Below, piece after piece: positions 58,540 through 64,000 of a stretch of 64,000 bases of DNA. The stretch spans positions 25,226,668 through 25,290,667 of the forward strand of contig NC_092569.1 in assembly GCF_037975245.1 (NCBI RefSeq). The letters are read 5' to 3'. The stretch's first letter is position 1. Each line of letters starts with the position of its first letter. This stretch comes from Apostichopus japonicus. Taxonomy: Eukaryota; Echinodermata; Holothuroidea; Aspidochirotida; Stichopodidae. Under the pieces are notes generated by a model. That model made no database searches and had not been told where the DNA came from. It saw only the letters and a program-made list of their open reading frames with translations. The position numbers and the translations under genes are program-made.

Positions 58540-58806
58540 TGAACCCTTGAGCCAAGTTTTACACAAATTAAGGTTATACCTGTTGACCGCCTGAAGTCCA
58601 GAGGGTGAAAACAGATACGCGCCTCTGAGTATGTTTAAAGCAAGCCTCTCACCTCTTTGAAGCAAATTTAATTTAAATTAATTTAATTTAATTTTCCTGT
58701 ATGCTTTGTTGAATACCTTTATACAGTATACTTGAGGAAAAGGGAGCGAGTCACATGACCCTCCATGATCAGTACCTTTCCTTATATACTATGTAGGGAA
58801 ACGTAC

Positions 58807-58850
<44 letters not shown>

Positions 58851-59450
58851 GACTTATAATGCGCACACACCACTCAAAGAATGTTCATGGCGCAAATGAC
58901 AGTGAGAAATGATACAAATAATACAGAATAATACAAAACAATGACAGAAGAAAAACTTAATGGTATAAGATCATATAAAAGCTTTTGTCATTAAGTGGGA
59001 TTTTATGCTCTTCTTAAAGTTAGAGAGAGTAGATGTTTTTCTGATTTTTAAGGGAAGTTGGTTCCATAAGCGAGGGGCAGAAACAATAAATGACCTATCC
59101 CCCCAAGAATGTTTGGACTTAATTTCAGATAATAAAAATTGAGAGCTGGATCTTAGATTACGAGATGGGACATAAATATGTAATAAGTCAGAAATATACA
59201 TTGGACCATGTCCTTTAAGTGATTTATAAACAATAAGGAGAATTTTATACATAATACGATATTTTACAGGTAGCCAGTGCAGGCTTTTTAAGACAGGGTG
59301 GATATGACAATGCTTATGAGAATGAGTTACAATACGTGCAGCTGAGTTTTGGATTAATTGGAGTCCATGAATCTGTTATGTGGAAGACCGAGGAGTAAGG
59401 AATTGCCCATATCCAACCTTGAAGTGATAAAAGAATGTACAAATGTATTC
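58807..59450 (-). pseudogene. 5'-truncated CR1/L2-like LINE, C-terminal reverse-transcriptase fragment with TTA-repeat tail
   Basis: On the minus strand the translation runs FVHSFITSRLDMGNSLLLGL, then after a frameshift LQLIQNSAARIVTHSH, HPVLKSLHWLPVKYRIMYK, ILLIVYKSLKGHGPMYISDL, then GDRSFIVSAPRLWNQLPLKI and FKKSIKSHL. This is the familiar carboxy-terminal region of CR1/L2/jockey-group reverse transcriptases. The last open part is 59252-58971. The 3' end meets (TAA)n at 58807-58850 on the plus strand, a TTA-type 3' microsatellite typical of such LINEs. It is a dead fragment. Confidence 0.8.
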
Positions 59451-59512
59451 ATGCATTACAATAGATGCATTTACACCTGTGAAGTCAATTCGACGTGTCC
59501 AATTGGCGTGAT

Positions 59513-59582
59513 ACATATATATATATATATATCTATGTATACATAAACATATATAACTAGGTATGTATAATAAATATGTATA

Positions 59583-59627
<45 letters not shown>

Positions 59628-59706
59628 CTATAAATATATAACTATATATATATATAACTATATATATATATATAACTAAAAATATAAATATATGTATATA
59701 TATATT

Positions 59707-59739
<33 letters not shown>

Positions 59740-59798
59740 ATATATTATGGATAATTTATAAATGTATTTCAATTGATGCATTACACACACACACAAAC

Positions 59799-59831
<33 letters not shown>

Positions 59832-59890
59832 GTGAAAATATATAAAGTGAATATATAAATAGTGAATATATATATATATATATATTTATA
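59513..59890. repeat. AT-rich microsatellite tracts
   Basis: Long (TA)n runs with interspersed ACTA, AATATA and (TG)n/(CA)n stretches. Open frames here are low-complexity artefacts. Confidence 0.9.
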
Positions 59891-61084
59891 TACTTCTATG
59901 TATAAATATGTATATACAGATAGTGGTAGACATTAACATTGCGGGGTGGGGGGGGGGTGGCAACTTATAACCGTATATACAACCGTAATATTCACAGATG
60001 TAGGGGTGTGTGAGGTAGCATGTCACCAATAATATTCACAGTAGTATGCCCCTACTTTTCATGAGCTCAAAGCTGTTTGGGGTCCATGTGTTGTACATAG
60101 TAAACACAATGTCGCGCGTTGTGTTACTCTGTACTTTTGAGTGCTCAAGCACCCTTAACAGGGTACGCACCTACACAGAGAGTTATGCTACTTTTCCTCC
60201 TAGTACACTCCGGTCTTTAACACCCCCCACCCCCTCCCCTCGCATGTCGTGAAGCCATTGAGGTTGCCACTCGACTTAACATTAAGATACGAACTCACAG
60301 TCAGTAAACTGTTGCCGATAGAATGTTGCCTATAGTAACTCACTATGGAATTGTTTACATTATCGGAAATACCACCCGATACTCATAGCTAGTACAGTAA
60401 CTACTGTCCATGTTCCAAATACACCATAGCGTAGGACTATGTAAGGTTATTTCTTCTTATTAGCAGCCTAAACATTAGTAATAATTTCCTATAGCTCAAT
60501 TGATACTTAACTCTGATAACATAATAACATATGTAAATCCATCAATTAGACAAAATAGACAATTTGTAATAAAGTAGGTGTAGCTACATGCATATACTCC
60601 GTTTACGCAGTTACAATTTAAGCAGTGTCTGGTGCATGCATAGTACCGTACGTACCTTTTTGCTTGTCAACAGACCATTGTTCACTTTCGGGTTTTTAAC
60701 ACGCCAAGTTCTCCGTCTGTTGTCACCATTTCCGAAACGTAAGATGATATTTCAAATAACAGAGTATATACTATTATGTTAATCAGTGTTCGTAATGAAT
60801 GAAAACCTGATTGAAGTGTGTATGACAGTCAAGATTTAGTGAAGAGATTTATATGTTATAGTTTCAAATCCAGTGCGCTGTTTCCTCAAATGTATAGTGA
60901 CGTCATTATTGTGCTATATATAGAATACGAAAATACCCAGTTTCGTAAGTTGAATGAAATACAATGAACTGCCTGTCATCGTGTAACTATGCGTAGTAAG
61001 CGCAATCAAGCATACGTTTCTATTGTAGTATGGCTTTATGAAATAAATCAGAATTTTTGAAAATGTTATTGTCACCGGTTTTAT
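59891..61084. other. Intergenic sequence, nothing recognised
   Basis: A G-run sits at about 59947-59957 and a C-rich stretch at about 60220-60240. No gene, RNA or full element is seen. Confidence 0.5.
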
Positions 61085-61092
61085 ATGCTACT

Positions 61093-62019
61093 CATAGGCG
61101 TACGAGGCGGGGGGCAGGGGGCAGACTGCCCCCCAAATCTCCAGAGGACAAGAAATTCGGGCAAAAGTCCTAAAAAATTCAGGCAGCCTAAGAGGAGAAA
61201 AAAAATATATGTATATATAAATATGCAGTAGCTTGCCCGAATCTTTTCAAACTTTTGCCCGACAATTCCGTGGAGAGCGTTTTATGTTATTTGTTTTGTG
61301 ACATTAATATTAATATAGGCCTAATGATTTTCTTTATTTAGCATCATGTTGCCCGAATATTTCCGTGTAACACCACCGTTAGCGCAACTCATCTGGACTA
61401 CCACGCTTTTTGCACTATAAAAAATTTGTCTAACTAGTCAACTGTATACCTGGACATCCCCGACATGAGTATATATAAGAAACGTTTTCTTGTTCATGGA
61501 TGGTGGGGGGGTGGGGGGAGGAGTGCCTACAAGCCTAGAAGTACAGGTTTATCGTATTCTTTGTTATTTTTTATACTTTTTTGTGAGACAAATTGCAGTC
61601 TCACCCGACACAGCGACATTATCCCGCCTACGTGTCGTTGAACAATGTATGTTTTTCTGGAGGTAGCTGAGTACTGTGTTAAAATAATAAATACGGTAAC
61701 TAAATAGGAGCTTAAAAAATATATTGTCCTATTTTTCCCCTTCAAAGTGATGTTACCATTTTTTCTTCTTCTAATTTACCAAATATTCGGGGAAGTGTAA
61801 ATTTCTAAAATGTGAGATTATAAAATAAAGAATGTTTAGATGCAACTTGCAAGGCCTCAGAAGGGCCTTTTCCGGCAATCTGAGAGACATTTTTGGCCAA
61901 AAAATTTCTTGTACGCTACGCGCCAACTGATGGTGGCGCTCCGCTTAGATAGTGTCACGGGAACTTTCGGGCACAAAAGTTTCTGCCCCCCCAAACTGAA
62001 ATGGTCCCGTACGCCCATG
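61093..62019 (+). mobile_element. 927-bp hAT-like non-autonomous element with 8-bp target duplications
   Basis: The left end CATAGGCGTACG and the reverse complement of the right end, CATGGGCGTACG, match at 11 of 12 positions and are followed by G-rich subterminal sequence. Perfect 8-bp flanks ATGCTACT lie at 61085-61092 and 62020-62027. The interior lacks a transposase frame. The right part contains the core CGCGCCAACTGATGG / GGTGGCGCTCCGCTTAG, shared in diverged form with 36.9-37.1 kb and 52.3 kb, so these belong to one dispersed family. Confidence 0.8.
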
Positions 62020-62027
62020 ATGCTACT

Positions 62028-62746
62028 ACATGACAAAACACATTCACGCACATTCTAAAGGACATTGTGCAATGTACTATTGTTGAATACGCATCAAACT
62101 TTTTATAGTTTTCGATTATGTGATAAATGGTAAAGAGGAAGTGATACGATGTGAAGGGACAACAGTAGCAAGACCAAGCCCCACCCCCACCAACAGGCAA
62201 AACAGTATTCCGTGTTCCTTACCTTGGTGCCTCAAATGATATTTGTAAAATGAAGTAGGCAGGAAGATGCACAATTCCTTACGTGTACTGCAGTTTCATT
62301 CCCTGACGTTTATACCTCCAAATCGCTATTGATTTGTAGCTGACCATAAGTTCTAGCATCAGCAAAGGTTTGGGGACTTTTCTCTCTTTACACCCACCAG
62401 ATGTCCTATGGCCGGTCCCTTGAGCATTCGCCGCGCTCAAATTACTATTAGTCTGTGTCCATTCCAACAAGGTAGTTCCCATATCTGTGCCCCCTCCCCA
62501 ATTCTAAACGTCTTGCAACACCAATAAGATGGACTGGTGGGTGTTGCAGGGGTAGGATGGGTGGGTTTGGTGGATTAGGGTGTTATGTTCCAAGAAAAAT
62601 GTTGTTACAAATATTGTTATTTGTACTAGATAAATTATAGTAATGGTCATTAAGTGTCTGGTAAGTGATTATGTGTATATTATTAAATGATTAAATTGTC
62701 AAGACAAACTAAAGTTATTATTGAGATCGTAAATAAGTGTGACTAC
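62028..62746. other. Intergenic sequence, nothing recognised
   Basis: Short unsupported open frames only. A GGTGGGTGTTGCAGGGG-like GT-rich stretch lies near 62536. Confidence 0.5.

Positions 62747-62838
<92 letters not shown>
62747..62838. repeat. (AT)n microsatellite
   Basis: About 92 bp of nearly perfect AT dinucleotide repeat with one TTT interruption near 62766. Confidence 0.95.
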
Positions 62839-62840
<2 letters not shown>

Positions 62841-64000
62841 AGGAAACAGGTGTGTAGCCAGCCATCTATGGTAGTTGTGTTCCGACATTAATAGGTCAAA
62901 AATTAAGGTTTAATTACCGCCTGTATTAATGACTTCTTATTTCACGATATAGCCTCTAAAAAAATGTTTGTAAATATGGAGAGTGTTTTAAAGCAAAATG
63001 GTTCTATATGTATAGCACTTTTGAGACAATGGTGAAATATTTTAAATTAAACCTTTCTATTATTGGTAAATGAAATGAGGCGTATTTACAATTTTTCAGA
63101 CCTTTACCTCTTATGACCTCAAGACATTTGACCTCCATAAAAAAAAAAAAAATATCACGAACTCTTCAAGGGTGACCCATATGCTGAGCATCAACGTTCC
63201 CCAAGCTTTGCGAGTGGAGAAATTGTGTTAATTAGTGTAACGTCTGCCCCTTCCCCCTTGTTTCCCATAAAGCACATACAGAGATGAAGGCAGTGGATTT
63301 ATTTCTTGAAACTTTTATTCGGTCTTATTTGCCATCTCATTTTCAAAGTGTTGTCTCAACAAATTAATGCAAACAAAGTAAAGAATCAATGAACAAGCGT
63401 AATGAAGAACTACGTAATAGAAACAGACTAATACATATAGCCTGTTAGCTGAGTAATATATATCCAGTCTTGGCCTAACATAACTAGTTCAGAACAATAA
63501 TCGACGCAATTTGGACGCATTGCAGAACTAAAAACGCTATGTGATGACACTACGTCAATAACGCAAAACGAACACGATCCGCAAATAACGTCTTTTAATT
63601 TAGATTACAGTCACACAGCCTACGTTAGAAAGATTAATCCTCTACAATAGAGAGAACTCAATTCCCCAATTATTCAGATTTGTTTCTAGGACAGGTTATA
63701 AGATAAACACAGCACTGTACATAGGCTGTGTTGACAGTAAAGTCAGCCTAGTCCTCATATATTTTACGTTAAAGCTTCGATTCAAGTAAATTCGTGACAA
63801 AGATTATGGTTATTACAGAAAACAATACCGTTCTTGTTATCACTGATTTGCACCAACACAATTATTATAAATTTCATCAAATGTTACATAATTATTTGGA
63901 AGTTCTCAATTAACAAGGTTTTTAGACTTTTGCCATTGGTAACCTCAAATGATATAAGACCTATATATACGAAATAACCAATAGGGCATTGCACTTTCTA
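62839..64000. other. Intergenic sequence, nothing recognised
   Basis: AT-rich sequence with an A-run at about 63138. I see no gene, element ends or RNA gene up to the window edge. Confidence 0.5.

Noticed and set aside
59584-59808. 74-codon Tyr/Ile-rich frame
   Set aside because: It is a translation of AT microsatellite sequence.

Overview
The window is animal nuclear DNA, most likely from a marine invertebrate. An echinoderm-like deuterostome is my best guess, inferred from the mix of Tx1-like, CR1/L2-like and Gypsy (Mag-like) retroelements, many hAT-like miniature elements, and a spliced IFIT-like TPR gene. It is non-coding and repeat-rich, with GT-AG introns, AATAAA signals and AT/TAA microsatellites. 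Nothing in it looks bacterial.

Region 1 (1-28269, resuming at 34094-34767) is one tandem satellite of about 167 bp per unit (164 bp where a CTG triplet is missing), about 170 copies. Each unit carries a near-canonical RNA polymerase III B box and an A-box-like motif, so the monomer looks tRNA- or tRNA-SINE-derived. It shows higher-order structure: a 2,999-bp tandem block pair, further block duplications at offsets of 2,505/2,672 and 2,171 bp, and a 5-mer (835 bp) repeated near the right end.

Region 2 (28270-34093) is a nearly complete L1/Tx1-like non-LTR retrotransposon. It sits inside one satellite unit between 14-bp target-site duplications, has ORF1 (zinc knuckles) and ORF2 (endonuclease plus reverse transcriptase), and ends in AATAAA and a short A tail. 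A 375-bp hAT-like miniature element with its own 8-bp target duplication breaks ORF2 near its C-terminus, so the order was satellite, then LINE, then hAT element.

Region 3 (34768-49450) is gene-poor and mobile-element-rich. It contains a Gypsy-type LTR retrotransposon on the minus strand (39733-44035) with an intact gag-pol frame. Its 3' LTR is 226 bp, but only about 19 bp of the 5' LTR remain, abutting a TTAGGG-like tract. It also holds a TTAA-flanked miniature element, an island of AGGCCTA-type palindromes, and a deleted LINE remnant.

Region 4 (49451-55661) holds the one convincing host gene, on the minus strand: a three-exon gene for a protein of about 868 residues with an IFIT-like TPR region and a long unrecognised C-terminal extension. 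Region 5 (55662-64000) has several miniature inverted-repeat elements, including a 927-bp hAT-like element with perfect 8-bp target duplications, a 5'-truncated CR1/L2-like LINE with a TAA-repeat tail, and AT microsatellites.
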